Assembly: GCA_025059195.1 (NCBI GenBank)
Contig: JANXDU010000008.1
Span: forward strand, 1 to 54,221
Length of the DNA: 54,221 nucleotides
DNA from: Candidatus Bathyarchaeota archaeon
GTDB lineage: Archaea; Thermoproteota; Bathyarchaeia; Bathyarchaeales; Bathycorpusculaceae
Direction: 5' to 3'
Shown piece after piece: positions 32,753 through 41,431 of the stretch. The notes under the pieces were generated by a model. That model ran no database searches and was not told the DNA's origin. It was given only the letters and a program-made list of their open reading frames with translations. The translations under genes and the position numbers were made by a program. Position 1 is the stretch's first letter, and every line of letters begins with the position of its first letter.

Positions 32753-34033
32753 ATGGTTATTTTAAAGGTTTGTGGTGTAGACTGTTATTATGGCTCTGTG
32801 AAGGTTCTGGAAGACGTTAGCTTTTCTGTCGATTCCGGGGAACTCGTAGGGTTATTGGGTCCTAACGGCTCTGGGAAAACGACTCTTTTGAGAGCTATAA
32901 GCCGGACTCTAAAGCCGAAAGTTGGAACCGTACTTTTAAATGAAGCAGATATTTTTAACATGAAAAGCTCTGATGTAGCCAAAAACTTGGCGGTTGTTCC
33001 CCAAAGCTCAAGCTTAGAATTTGATTTTACAGCTTTAGATCTTGTTTTGATGGGTAGACATCCTCACATGCGCAGATTTGAAAGAGAAGATCAAACGGAT
33101 TTAGAAATCGCTAAAGAAGCCATGCTGCTTACAAATACGTGGCATTTAGCTGAAAAACCCATAAATGAGCTGAGTGGTGGTGAAAGGCAACTTGTTATGA
33201 TAGCAAGAGCCCTTGCACAGAAGCCTAAAGTGTTGCTTCTCGACGAGCCAACATCTCACTTAGATATAAACAACCAAATTGGAATAATGGATTTGCTAAA
33301 GAAAATATGCTTGGAAAAGGGCATAGCTACACTGGCGGTGTTCCACGACTTCAACTTAGCCTCAAGATACTGCGACTCGGCTATTTTGCTTCATAAAGGC
33401 AAGATTTTCGCCATGGGAAGAGTTGACGAAATTTTAACAGAGGAGAATATAAGGAAAGTCTTCAACGTGGAGGTGATGGTGAGAAGACATTCAATAACAA
33501 ACTCCCTCTATGTAGTTCCCCTTTCCTCGCTTCAAACTCCACTACAAGAAACCCCATCATCAAGGAACCTTAAAATCCATGTAATATGCGGTGGTGGAAC
33601 GGGGATTCCATTGATCAAACTGTTGTATAGAAATGGCTACTACCTCACTGCGGGAGTCTTAAACCTCCTAGACAGCGATTACGAAGAATGTCAGATGCTC
33701 AAAATCCCAACAGTAAGTGAGGCTCCATTCTCGCCCATCACGAATGAGAACCATGAAAGAAACCTAAACATGATAGATCAAGCGGACGTCGTAATACTGA
33801 GCAACGTATGCTTTGGAAACGGCAACCTAAAAAACTTAGATGCGGCGCTCTACGCCGTTGAAAAAGGTAAAAAAGTCGTGGTTGTGGATGAAACCCCCAT
33901 TCAGCAAAGAGACTTCACAAAGGGGAAAGCTGAAAAACTCTATGGAAAGCTGAAAAATGGCGCAATAATAGTGAGAAACAGTTATGAAACCCTGTCGGTG
34001 TTAAAAATTTTAGAAAATGAACTTCGACCTTGA
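32753..34033 (+). CDS. btuD: Cobamide ABC transporter ATPase with C-terminal extra domain
   Basis: The protein has 426 residues, versus about 250 for an ordinary BtuD. Residues 1-255 are a complete ABC ATPase: Walker A GPNGSGKTT (about 36-44), Q-loop in VVPQSS, signature LSGGERQ, Walker B VLLLDEPTSHLD and the switch His in FHDF. After a linker, residues about 272-426 form a second domain starting IHVICGGGTGIPLIKLLYRNG, with a Gly-rich Rossmann-like loop and ADVVILSNVCFGNGNLKNLDAAL. Its ligand is unknown; the loop suggests nucleotide or corrinoid-related binding (inference). Its TGA overlaps the TTG start of CobT. Confidence 0.88.
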   Translation: MVILKVCGVDCYYGSVKVLEDVSFSVDSGELVGLLGPNGSGKTTLLRAISRTLKPKVGTVLLNEADIFNMKSSDVAKNLAVVPQSSSLEFDFTALDLVLMGRHPHMRRFEREDQTDLEIAKEAMLLTNTWHLAEKPINELSGGERQLVMIARALAQKPKVLLLDEPTSHLDINNQIGIMDLLKKICLEKGIATLAVFHDFNLASRYCDSAILLHKGKIFAMGRVDEILTEENIRKVFNVEVMVRRHSITNSLYVVPLSSLQTPLQETPSSRNLKIHVICGGGTGIPLIKLLYRNGYYLTAGVLNLLDSDYEECQMLKIPTVSEAPFSPITNENHERNLNMIDQADVVILSNVCFGNGNLKNLDAALYAVEKGKKVVVVDETPIQQRDFTKGKAEKLYGKLKNGAIIVRNSYETLSVLKILENELRP

Positions 34034-35157
34034 CAGCAAAGTCTGGAGGAACCCTAATTTTGGATGAAATAGTCTTTGCATATGACAAGGAAAAGGGAGA
34101 AGCCTTCCTTAAGAGACTGTTGGGCAGAAAACCACTATTTACCTGCGTGATTGGAACAACGGAAACTGCGAAAATTCCGGGAATATCTGCCGCTGGGAAA
34201 AATCCGGAAATAACACATTACACGCCTCCAGCGGATGTGGAGCTTTTGCTTCTCGGAAGATGTGAATGCATACCAAGTGTTCCGGTAACACCGGAGGGCA
34301 TACCAACCCCAGCCCTTATCACAAGGGTAGCGCTTAAACTTGCCGAAATACCGGCTATCGTTGTAAGCGGGGGGTTAAAAGTTAGGCCCCAAGTGCCTTT
34401 CATAGAGCTCGGCGGCAGCCCCGGCAAGGATATAAGAACGGGGAATGCTGTGGATAACGCTGGAAAAGTCATGGAAAAAGCTATCATTGTAGGGGAAAAC
34501 TTGGCTAAAACTGTTGACTATCTTGTCGTTGGTGAAAGTGTTCCGGGAGGAACAACAACGGCTTTAGGGGTTTTACTAGCCATGGGTGTAGCCGCAGAGG
34601 GGAAAGTCAGCAGTAGCATGCCAAGCAACCCCCATAAACTTAAAATTGAAACAGTTAAGGCGGGTCTGGAGGCCTCAAACATAAAATTTGGAGCTTTAGC
34701 CAATAACCCGTTGAAGGCCATTTCATGTGTTGGAGACCCCGTGATGCCAGCCTTTGCAGGATTGGTGATGGGTGCGGCCGGCGAAGTTCCAGTCTTGATG
34801 GCTGGCGGCACTCAAATGAGCGCCATACTCGCCATCATTAAAGCGTTGAAACCTGAGGTCCTTGATAATTTAGCGATAGGCACAACAAGGTGGATTATTT
34901 CAGATAAAAAGGCAGACATTGTTAGTTTAGTCAAACAAATTGCCCCCGTCCCAGTCTTAGCCGTAAACTTAGACTTCAGTTCGTCAAAATTTGAAGGCTT
35001 AAAAGCCTATGAGGCCGGAGCCGTAAAAGAGGGCGTCGGCGCTGGAGGTGCATGCATAGCTGCAATCCTAAAGTCAATGGGCGCGATTTCCACGGGCGAA
35101 ATTTTCGTGGAAATTGAGAAAGCGTACAGCCAGCTTATACACAGTGACCTTCGATGA
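34030..35157 (+). CDS. cobT: Nicotinate-nucleotide-dimethylbenzimidazole phosphoribosyltransferase, archaeal CobT
   Basis: The 375-residue archaeal CobT-type enzyme activates the lower-ligand base of cobamides by making an alpha-ribotide. Typical segments are PEGIPTPALITRVAL, ELGGSPGKDIRTGNAVDNA, GESVPGGTTTALGVLLA and the C-terminal EGVGAGGACIAA near the catalytic Glu. TTG 34030 overlaps the stop of the ATPase (TTGA), and the end overlaps CobS (ATGA), so translation is coupled across three genes. The base used cannot be told from sequence. Confidence 0.92.
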   Translation: MTAKSGGTLILDEIVFAYDKEKGEAFLKRLLGRKPLFTCVIGTTETAKIPGISAAGKNPEITHYTPPADVELLLLGRCECIPSVPVTPEGIPTPALITRVALKLAEIPAIVVSGGLKVRPQVPFIELGGSPGKDIRTGNAVDNAGKVMEKAIIVGENLAKTVDYLVVGESVPGGTTTALGVLLAMGVAAEGKVSSSMPSNPHKLKIETVKAGLEASNIKFGALANNPLKAISCVGDPVMPAFAGLVMGAAGEVPVLMAGGTQMSAILAIIKALKPEVLDNLAIGTTRWIISDKKADIVSLVKQIAPVPVLAVNLDFSSSKFEGLKAYEAGAVKEGVGAGGACIAAILKSMGAISTGEIFVEIEKAYSQLIHSDLR

Positions 35158-35912
35158 TTAAGAAGATTAAAAACCTAATATCTTTTCTAACAATTTTTCC
35201 CGTAGGCATGACCGATGATTGCCTCGTGGACGCTTCAAACCTTATGTACCTTTTCCCCGTTGTGGGAGCCTTAATCGGCTTTATAGCTGGACTGTTTGCC
35301 TTTGCCTTAACGTATATTTTACCAACCATGATGGTCGGCGTAATGGTTTGCGGTTTAATTCTTTTGCTCACAAGGCTTCATCATATGGACGGGTTGTTGG
35401 ATTTTGGAGATGGTTTAATGTGCCAAGGTCCACCGGAGAAAAAAATCGAAGTAATGCATGATAAACAAACCGGAACAGGTGGCTTCATGTTAGGTGTGGT
35501 GACGTTTTTGGTGACCGCACTATGTATTTCTCACTTCAAGCCTTACATGGTTCTTCAAAGTTTAATAGCATCGGAGACTTTCGCTAAATTTTCCATGGTT
35601 ATTTTGGCTTGGTCCGGTACATCCGCCCATGAGGGAATGAACACCTATTTCATCAATGCTATGCATGGGCACCACAGAAATCTTCGTCTAGGCGCATCTT
35701 TGGCAATTTCGCTCGCAATAGCCTTTCTTACCCTCAGAATTGTCGGCTTAATTGCTCTTGTTGCAAGTATAATCGCGGCACTTGTTATACTTTTAATTTC
35801 GAACAATCATTTCGGAGGAGTTACAGGCGATGTTATGGGAGCATCAAACGAGTTAACTCGTATGGCTTCGTTGCTTTCCATTTTGGCGTTAGCCTCAACA
35901 AGCTACGTTTAG
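35154..35912 (+). CDS. cobS: Adenosylcobinamide-GDP ribazoletransferase (canonical CobS)
   Basis: The 252-residue membrane enzyme joins activated cobinamide (GDP form) to the alpha-ribazole product of CobT. It retains all family motifs: HHMDGLLDFGDG with D79, D83 and D86, then MHDKQTGTGG (residues 101-110), and the C-terminal GGVTGDVMGASNELTR. About six hydrophobic helices are visible. It starts at ATG 35154 in a 4-base overlap with CobT. A second, diverged CobS lies at 41432-42229; this copy is the one expected to be catalytically normal. Confidence 0.92.
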   Translation: MIKKIKNLISFLTIFPVGMTDDCLVDASNLMYLFPVVGALIGFIAGLFAFALTYILPTMMVGVMVCGLILLLTRLHHMDGLLDFGDGLMCQGPPEKKIEVMHDKQTGTGGFMLGVVTFLVTALCISHFKPYMVLQSLIASETFAKFSMVILAWSGTSAHEGMNTYFINAMHGHHRNLRLGASLAISLAIAFLTLRIVGLIALVASIIAALVILLISNNHFGGVTGDVMGASNELTRMASLLSILALASTSYV

Positions 35913-35925
35913 AGGAGACACAAAC

Positions 35926-36585
35926 ATGAGCGCGGCGGTTTCTTGGAGCGGTGGAAAGGAAAGCTGTTTAGCTCTGCACAAAGTTCTCCAAAGGGGAGTT
36001 AAAGTTTCTCATCTTCTAACGTTTGTGTCAAATGGTAGATGCATATCTCACGGTCTCCGTTCAGAACTTATCCTCGCCCAGTCCAAGGCTGTTGATATAC
36101 CGCTGATCCAAAAGGAAGTAACATGGGATACGTATGGGGAAGGCTTTAGAGAAGCACTCGACGAGCTCAAGAAAGCCGGGGTTGATAAACTGGTCTTAGG
36201 TGATATTCTAGAAATACCCGCGCATGAGGGTTGGGTTGACAATGTTTGCAAGGAAATGAACGTGCAGCCAATAAAACCCCTTTGGCACTTGGACCCTTTA
36301 AAAATACTTAACGAGTTTGTCGCTAGAGGGTTCAAGGCTATTGTTGTTAAGGCAAGGGCCAACCTGCTCAACGAAAAATGGATCGGCCGCGAGGTCGACC
36401 AGGCATTCATAACGGAAATAGGGCAGCTTAAGAATATTAATCCATGCGGAGAGCTGGGTGAATATCACACCTTCGTTTACGACGGCCCCCTTTTCAAAAA
36501 GCCTATAAAAATAAAGGGTTTCGAAAAAAGACTCATCGATAATTACTGGTTTTTGGACATAAGCCTTTTTCTTTTTGACAAGTGA
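35926..36585 (+). CDS. Dph6-like PP-loop ATP pyrophosphatase (COG2102)
   Basis: The protein has 219 residues. The N-terminal VSWSGGKESCLAL is the PP-loop that binds ATP, and NPCGELGEYHTFVYDGPLF near the C-terminus is the hallmark of the diphthine-ammonia ligase group. That enzyme performs the last amidation of diphthamide on EF-2. Its position 13 bases after CobS, at the end of the cobamide operon, raises the alternative that it amidates or adenylates something in corrinoid metabolism. Family membership is clear; the substrate is not. Confidence 0.78.
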   Translation: MSAAVSWSGGKESCLALHKVLQRGVKVSHLLTFVSNGRCISHGLRSELILAQSKAVDIPLIQKEVTWDTYGEGFREALDELKKAGVDKLVLGDILEIPAHEGWVDNVCKEMNVQPIKPLWHLDPLKILNEFVARGFKAIVVKARANLLNEKWIGREVDQAFITEIGQLKNINPCGELGEYHTFVYDGPLFKKPIKIKGFEKRLIDNYWFLDISLFLFDK

Positions 36586-36589
36586 TAAG

Positions 36590-36598
36590 CTTTATAAT
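36590..36598 (+). promoter_or_regulatory. TATA box for the glycosyltransferase gene
   Basis: CTTTATAAT is centred near 36594 and predicts transcription at about 36620, right at an in-frame GTG (36621) and 10 bases before ATG 36630. It lies just past the end of the Dph6-like gene and suggests that the cobamide operon ends there. Confidence 0.5.
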
Positions 36599-36629
36599 TA
36601 GCGAGTGTAGAATTCGCGTAGTGCGCAAG

Positions 36630-37784
36630 ATGAAGTCTGCGAAAGTATGCGTTGTGTCGCATCTTTTTTTGCCCCATGTGGGCGGTATAGAGAGGGTTGT
36701 ATATGAACAGAGTAAACGTCTAATTCCAATGGGGTTTAAACCAATAATCGTCACAAGCGACGTGGCTGGAAGGAAAAAATACGTTTTTGATGGGATAGAA
36801 GCCTATTGTTACTCAGCTTTAAAGATTGGTTTCGGACGGGGAATACCCTACGTTGTTCCTAAACCAAGCGGCTACAAAACTTTTTTAAAATGCATCAAAA
36901 ACAGCGACTTAGTGCACGTGCATGGGCACCCTTACCCTTCATCTTATCTTGCCGTAAAAGTGGCGAAAAAATGCTCAAAACCTGTGGTGCTCACTCAACA
37001 CAACACGTTCATAAAATACGGAGTTTTTTGGGATTTCGCCGAAAAACTAAACGACCTCTTAATCGGCAAAAGGGTGTTATTAAACTCTGACAAGGTGATC
37101 GTCGTCAGCAGAGCCACATTAAACTATGTTTTAGAGTTGGGTGCAGATCCAAGTAAAACTGAGATTCTCTACAATGGAGTCGACGTGGACCGCTTCAAAC
37201 CATTAGCATCCAAAGTGGAAGCTAGAAGGCTTCTGGGTCTTCCAGAAAATTCCTTCATTGTTTTAACTGTTAGACGCCTAGTATACAAGAACGGAATAGA
37301 CCTCCTTTTAGAAAGCGCGAAAATCGCTGTGGCCAAAAATCCAAAGCTGCTTTTTCTGGTGGCGGGAAGCGGTCCAGACTTCGAAAAAATCAACTTAAAG
37401 GTAAAGGAGCTTAAGCTTGAAAAAAACTTTAAACTGCTGGGCTTTGTTCCAGATCACAATCTTCCCCTTTATTACAACGCCTCAAACATATTCGTTCTGC
37501 CTTCAAAATCTGGGGAAGGCATGCCCTTAGTTTTGCTTGAAGCTATGGCTTGCGGCCTTCCCGTAGTAGCAACTAACGTTGGAGGCGTACCAGAAATCGT
37601 TGATAAAAACTGCGGGAAAGTGGTGCCGCCGGACGACGCCGCGGCCCTAGCTAGGGAAATATTAGATTTTTCCTATTGCAATTTTTCCGATAGGGGCAAA
37701 GAAGTTAGAGAGATTGTGGAGCGAAAATACAGCTGGGATATAAACGTCAAAAGGCTTATTGAAATATACGAAGAATTTATTTAG
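36630..37784 (+). CDS. Glycosyltransferase family 4
   Basis: The 384-residue GT-B enzyme has an N-terminal acceptor domain with SHLFLPHVGGIERVVYEQSKRL, and a C-terminal nucleotide-sugar domain with NGVDVDRFKP, LLGFVPDHNLPLYYNAS and the E-x7-E region SGEGMPLVLLEAMACGLPVVATNVGGVPEI. It builds glycans for lipids or surface glycoproteins; the sugar cannot be read. I prefer ATG 36630 (or GTG 36621) over the GTG at 36582, which overlaps the upstream stop but precedes the predicted transcription start. Confidence 0.88.
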   Translation: MKSAKVCVVSHLFLPHVGGIERVVYEQSKRLIPMGFKPIIVTSDVAGRKKYVFDGIEAYCYSALKIGFGRGIPYVVPKPSGYKTFLKCIKNSDLVHVHGHPYPSSYLAVKVAKKCSKPVVLTQHNTFIKYGVFWDFAEKLNDLLIGKRVLLNSDKVIVVSRATLNYVLELGADPSKTEILYNGVDVDRFKPLASKVEARRLLGLPENSFIVLTVRRLVYKNGIDLLLESAKIAVAKNPKLLFLVAGSGPDFEKINLKVKELKLEKNFKLLGFVPDHNLPLYYNASNIFVLPSKSGEGMPLVLLEAMACGLPVVATNVGGVPEIVDKNCGKVVPPDDAAALAREILDFSYCNFSDRGKEVREIVERKYSWDINVKRLIEIYEEFI

Positions 37785-37830
37785 TAGTCGCCTTGAAACT
37801 GTAATTTGTCCTTGTAGCGAGCACTAGCCT

Positions 37831-38514
37831 ATGTCGAAGGTAAACATGGTCTCGTTTGTAATTCCGACGTTAAACGAAGCCGGCACCATAGCGCACATTA
37901 TAGAAACTATAAGAAGGGAGGTAAAATATCCGCATGAAATAATTGTGGTTGACGGCAACTCTACCGATGAAACACAAGATGTTGTTAGGAAATTGAATTG
38001 TTGCCGACTAATAATAGAGCCTAAGCGTGGATACGGCGTTGCCCTTAACACTGGAATAAAACACGCAAGAGGCGACGTGGTTGTAATTGTTGATGGAGAT
38101 GGCACCTACGAGATAAGAGACGTCAATCTCCTTGTGGACTCTCTACTCAAAGAAAACGCAGAGCTCTGTTTAGGTGCAAGAATGAATGGGTTATATGAAA
38201 AATCTATGGACATTACAAACTACATAGGAAACAAACTCATAACGTTCGTCTTCAACCTTTTGTATAAACAAAAACTTGTCGACAGCCAATCTGGGTTCAG
38301 AGCTATAAAACGTTCAGCCTTGGAAGAAGTTAAACTGTCTGAAGAGGATATGGCTTTTGCAACGGAGATGCTTATTAAATTTGCAAAGAGGGGCTTCAAG
38401 ATAATTGAAGTCTCTACAACTTATAAACCGAGAATATACGGCAAATCTAAACTTAAGAGGGTAAGAGCTGGACTAGAAATATTCAAGGTTCTCATCAGAG
38501 GAATAAAAGATTGA
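37831..38514 (+). CDS. Glycosyltransferase family 2, dolichyl-phosphate sugar synthase-like
   Basis: The 227-residue GT-A enzyme opens SFVIPTLNEAGTIAHIIETI, with EIIVVDGNSTDETQD and the metal-binding VIVDGDGTY (DxD-type). The later DSQSGFRAIKR and YKPRIYGKSKLK are typical of dolichol-phosphate mannose/glucose synthases. It would load a sugar onto a polyprenyl phosphate on the cytoplasmic face. It lacks added membrane helices. The DUF1616-like gene overlaps its stop (TTGA), so the two are coupled. Confidence 0.85.
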   Translation: MSKVNMVSFVIPTLNEAGTIAHIIETIRREVKYPHEIIVVDGNSTDETQDVVRKLNCCRLIIEPKRGYGVALNTGIKHARGDVVVIVDGDGTYEIRDVNLLVDSLLKENAELCLGARMNGLYEKSMDITNYIGNKLITFVFNLLYKQKLVDSQSGFRAIKRSALEEVKLSEEDMAFATEMLIKFAKRGFKIIEVSTTYKPRIYGKSKLKRVRAGLEIFKVLIRGIKD

Positions 38515-39029
38515 AGCGTGACTTCCTAAAAAGGGTGAAAAGATTCTACGAAAAAGATAGTTATTTCACCTCAATAACTATTGCTCTAATTATTGCATTC
38601 CTTCTCCTAATACATAGTTATATTGTCTACATGAAGCCGAAGGATTTTGTCTCCTTCTCTATACTTGACCATCAAAAAGAAGCTAAAAATTACCCTGAAC
38701 TTTTAATAATTGGCAAAAATAACACGTGCTGCTTATGGATTGTTGTTGAAAACCACATGGAAAAGAATGTAGCTTTCAAGGTTCTGCTTAAAATAACCAG
38801 TGAACCCCTTCACTCCATTCCCCTTCAAGTGGAGTGTTATGGAAGCTATAGCTCAGCGTCTGGGTCACTGAACAAGGGAGAAAAGTGGGAGAAGCAAGTA
38901 GAAATATCTTTAGACGAAGCTGGCGATTTCTCCTTAGTCTTTGAGCTGTGGATACACAACGAAAAAACGGGTGATTTCGAGTTTTCCGGCAATTTCTGCG
39001 TTCTGCCCCTAAAAGTTAGGGAAGCTTAG
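38511..39029 (+). CDS. DUF1616-like membrane-anchored protein
   Basis: The protein has 172 residues: a basic N-terminus, one hydrophobic helix (about 22-41), then an extracellular beta-rich domain. The stretch YPELLIIGKNNTCCLWIVVENHM resembles the DUF1616 repeat (Pro, Gly, Asn/His spacing), and later strands end with DFSLVFELWIHNEKTGDFEF. Such proteins accompany glycosyltransferases in archaeal surface-glycan clusters. It starts at TTG 38511 over the stop of the upstream gene. It overlaps the convergent Tes-like gene by 14 bases. Confidence 0.65.
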   Translation: MKRDFLKRVKRFYEKDSYFTSITIALIIAFLLLIHSYIVYMKPKDFVSFSILDHQKEAKNYPELLIIGKNNTCCLWIVVENHMEKNVAFKVLLKITSEPLHSIPLQVECYGSYSSASGSLNKGEKWEKQVEISLDEAGDFSLVFELWIHNEKTGDFEFSGNFCVLPLKVREA

Positions 39030-40497
39030 CCTTTGCTTTAACAGCCTTTTTTGGATGCTCTGCTTCTATAGTGGTTCTGTAGATGTTGTTGTATGTGCAG
39101 AAGGGAATTCTTTTCAAATCCGGCGTTACATAGTGGATTACGCATCTTTTAACGCGGTTTATGTCAAAGTTGTATCTATCCATAAAAGCCATGCATCCCA
39201 GCAGAAACATCCTTCTCCTAATACTGCCGAGTGACCTATATGTCGGCGACACGTGAACCCTCAAAACCGTTTTGAAAAACGTGATTATGCCAACCTCTCT
39301 TTGGACAACCCCCCAGTTTAGAGACCGCACCGCCGCAAACAGCAAAGTTAACAGTATCTGGGCTTTTCCTTTTGAGTCAATGGTCTTAGACAACTTTAAC
39401 AATGTGCCAAAGAATTTTTCGAAATTAAGAAGCTTGTTTAAGGGTATTAGGCGGCCATTTTTCGAAACGTAAATCCAATTCACAACGCCGCAGTGGGGGC
39501 TGCACGAAAAGAGCGGCCATGGTTTTTTCATAAACTTTCTCATAACCGTTATGGGCGGCGCCATTATTGAAACTGGGAAAAAGTCTTCGGCCCTTATCTC
39601 GTTTAAAGTTTGCTTTTCCACTTCCTCAGCAAAGGCGGAGTCTGTCCACGCATTTATGAGGTGACTGTTTGCAGCCTTTCCGGTGAAGGCTATAGGTTGG
39701 AACACAAGCCCCCTCACAATATGAGAGTTTTCGGCGGCAAACCTTATAATGTCCCCGATTTCACCGTTGTTTATTCCATTTATTAGAGTGGGAACCAATA
39801 TAACTTCGATGTCGTATTGGCGGCATACCTCGATAACCTTCAGTTTCTCCTTTAAAAGGGCTCTTCCTCTCAATTCTTTGTAGACTTCATCTTTTAAGCT
39901 GTCAAATTGAAGGTATACAATATTTAACCCGCTTTCCTTCAGCTTAGCCGCTAAACTTGGGCTTTTCGCTATTCTTAGCCCGTTTGTTGCGAGAATTGTC
40001 AGAAAGCCCAGTTTATGTGCAAAACGTATTATTTCAGCTAAATCCTCCCTGAGGAGAGGCTCTCCTCCAGAAAAGAGAACAGCCGGGGGTTTGGGGTTGA
40101 GGTGGCTTAAAAATTCCAACATCTTTAAGATTTCATTTTTGCTAGGCTCGTATTCGGTTTCATGTTCAGGAAAACTAGCAAAGCATACTGAACAGTCTAG
40201 GTCACACCTTTTTGTCAAGTCTATAACCGCAATCACCGTTTGGGACAAGTGGTTGTTGCAGAGGCCGCATGAAAATGGACATTTGGAGTTCTCTATCGGG
40301 TCTGCGTTTTTAGCGTAATGCTTAAAGTAGTCAAATTTTTCTACGTAGTTGAAGATTTTTGCGCTTTGCCAATGCGGAATTGAAAAAAATCCATGTTCTT
40401 TACATTTTTTCTCTATTACAATTTTGTCTTCTTCTTGCCTGATTTCCGCTTCAACTTTCTCCAGACATTTTGGGCATATGCTCTCGGTTTTGTTCAT
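39016..40497 (-). CDS. Radical SAM protein of the tetraether synthase (Tes) group
   Basis: The protein has 493 residues. Radical SAM cysteines are C98, C102 and C105 (CDLDCSVC). The N-terminal part has extra cysteines: C8 and C11, C32, and a CPFSCGLCNNH motif (C73, C77, C80), the arrangement of MJ0619-like proteins, shown to couple two archaeol chains into tetraether lipids. SGGEPLLREDL follows as the SAM-binding GGEP motif. The gene overlaps DGGGP synthase by ATGA (40494-40497), which strongly supports a lipid role. Alternative: a pterin-methylating relative, the older annotation for this family. Confidence 0.78.
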   Translation of the reverse strand: MNKTESICPKCLEKVEAEIRQEEDKIVIEKKCKEHGFFSIPHWQSAKIFNYVEKFDYFKHYAKNADPIENSKCPFSCGLCNNHLSQTVIAVIDLTKRCDLDCSVCFASFPEHETEYEPSKNEILKMLEFLSHLNPKPPAVLFSGGEPLLREDLAEIIRFAHKLGFLTILATNGLRIAKSPSLAAKLKESGLNIVYLQFDSLKDEVYKELRGRALLKEKLKVIEVCRQYDIEVILVPTLINGINNGEIGDIIRFAAENSHIVRGLVFQPIAFTGKAANSHLINAWTDSAFAEEVEKQTLNEIRAEDFFPVSIMAPPITVMRKFMKKPWPLFSCSPHCGVVNWIYVSKNGRLIPLNKLLNFEKFFGTLLKLSKTIDSKGKAQILLTLLFAAVRSLNWGVVQREVGIITFFKTVLRVHVSPTYRSLGSIRRRMFLLGCMAFMDRYNFDINRVKRCVIHYVTPDLKRIPFCTYNNIYRTTIEAEHPKKAVKAKAKLP

Positions 40498-41351
40498 GTT
40501 ACTGCCTCAATTATTAGGGCCAAAGGCAGAAGAATCATCGACATGGTGGCTATCCGCTCATTTTTCTTCACAGCGTCCAATGAGATAGAGGGCTTCAATA
40601 GTCGGGCAGAACAGCAAAGGAGCAATATGCTCCAAATTAACATAAGCACCAAGTATTTTTCACTGAAAACCTGGAGCAAGTACGGAAGCGGTGCGAACAA
40701 TGCGCAGCCGATAAAGAATAAGGCGGCTGTTTTAGCTGACTTTTCAACACCAATCTTTTGCGGCAGAGTTGGATATCCCACTTTGCTGTCACCTTCTAGG
40801 CTTATTATGTCCCTCAAAATGTTTCCGCCGATGCTGCCGAGGCAGAGTGGATACATGGCTAAAGAGGCTGTGGTTATTGTTCCAAAGCCTGAGGCTTCAC
40901 CGTGGAGAAAAGTTGTTCCTATTAGGCCTCCAACCAGAATGTTTGCGATGAAGCCGGATTTCCGCTTTATAAATGCGGAATAAACTATTAACAAAACAGA
41001 GTCTATTAATACAATTAGAAAGCACAGCCAGTTAATGAGAAACGCTTGAAGTAATCCTAAAGAGAAAAATGCTGCCGAAATGTGAACGGCTATCTTTGGA
41101 GAGATTTCCCCGGCTGGAATTGGTCTGTTGGGCTTGACCAATGCATCCCCATCCCTGTCAAAGAAATCGTTTATCGCAAATCCAGCTGAGCCTATAAAAG
41201 CCATTGAGAAAAATGTTAGTAACGCTGTGCTAGCGTTTAACGTTTCTGGCTTTAGAGCCAAAAGGGTTAGTAGTGCTGTTCCTCCAGTCATAGGCCAATA
41301 TGGGAGCCTTAAAAGTTTCAAAATTCCTCTGACTGTTTTTGCGAAGGGCAT
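40494..41351 (-). CDS. Digeranylgeranylglyceryl phosphate synthase (UbiA family)
   Basis: The 285-residue prenyltransferase has about eight membrane helices. The first Asp-rich motif is NDFFDRDGDALVKPNRPIP (near residue 62), and the second is RDIISLEGDSKVGYPTLP (near residue 180), both characteristic of archaeal DGGGP synthase. It adds the second geranylgeranyl chain to make the core archaeal diether. It is first in a two-gene unit with the Tes-like gene, so the operon covers making the diether and probably joining diethers into tetraethers. An AGGGAG ribosome site precedes the ATG at 41351. Confidence 0.88.
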   Translation of the reverse strand: MPFAKTVRGILKLLRLPYWPMTGGTALLTLLALKPETLNASTALLTFFSMAFIGSAGFAINDFFDRDGDALVKPNRPIPAGEISPKIAVHISAAFFSLGLLQAFLINWLCFLIVLIDSVLLIVYSAFIKRKSGFIANILVGGLIGTTFLHGEASGFGTITTASLAMYPLCLGSIGGNILRDIISLEGDSKVGYPTLPQKIGVEKSAKTAALFFIGCALFAPLPYLLQVFSEKYLVLMLIWSILLLCCSARLLKPSISLDAVKKNERIATMSMILLPLALIIEAVT

Positions 41352-41401
41352 ACGACATCTCCCTAACGCTTTAATGCAGATTTTCTACAGCAACGCACAT
41401 A

Positions 41402-41410
41402 TTTTTATTT
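41402..41410 (+). promoter_or_regulatory. TATA box for the second cobS-cobY operon
   Basis: TTTTTATTT is centred near 41406 and predicts transcription right at the ATG at 41432, suggesting a leaderless mRNA. The site lies in an 80-base gap shared with the divergent DGGGP synthase gene. Confidence 0.45.
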
Positions 41411-41431
41411 CGGTAAGTTTAATGATGTGCT

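Noticed and set aside
36582-36629. GTGA-coupled start for the first GT4 gene
   Set aside because: The TATA box at 36590-36598 would put this start upstream of the transcript, and the extra N-terminus does not fit the family.
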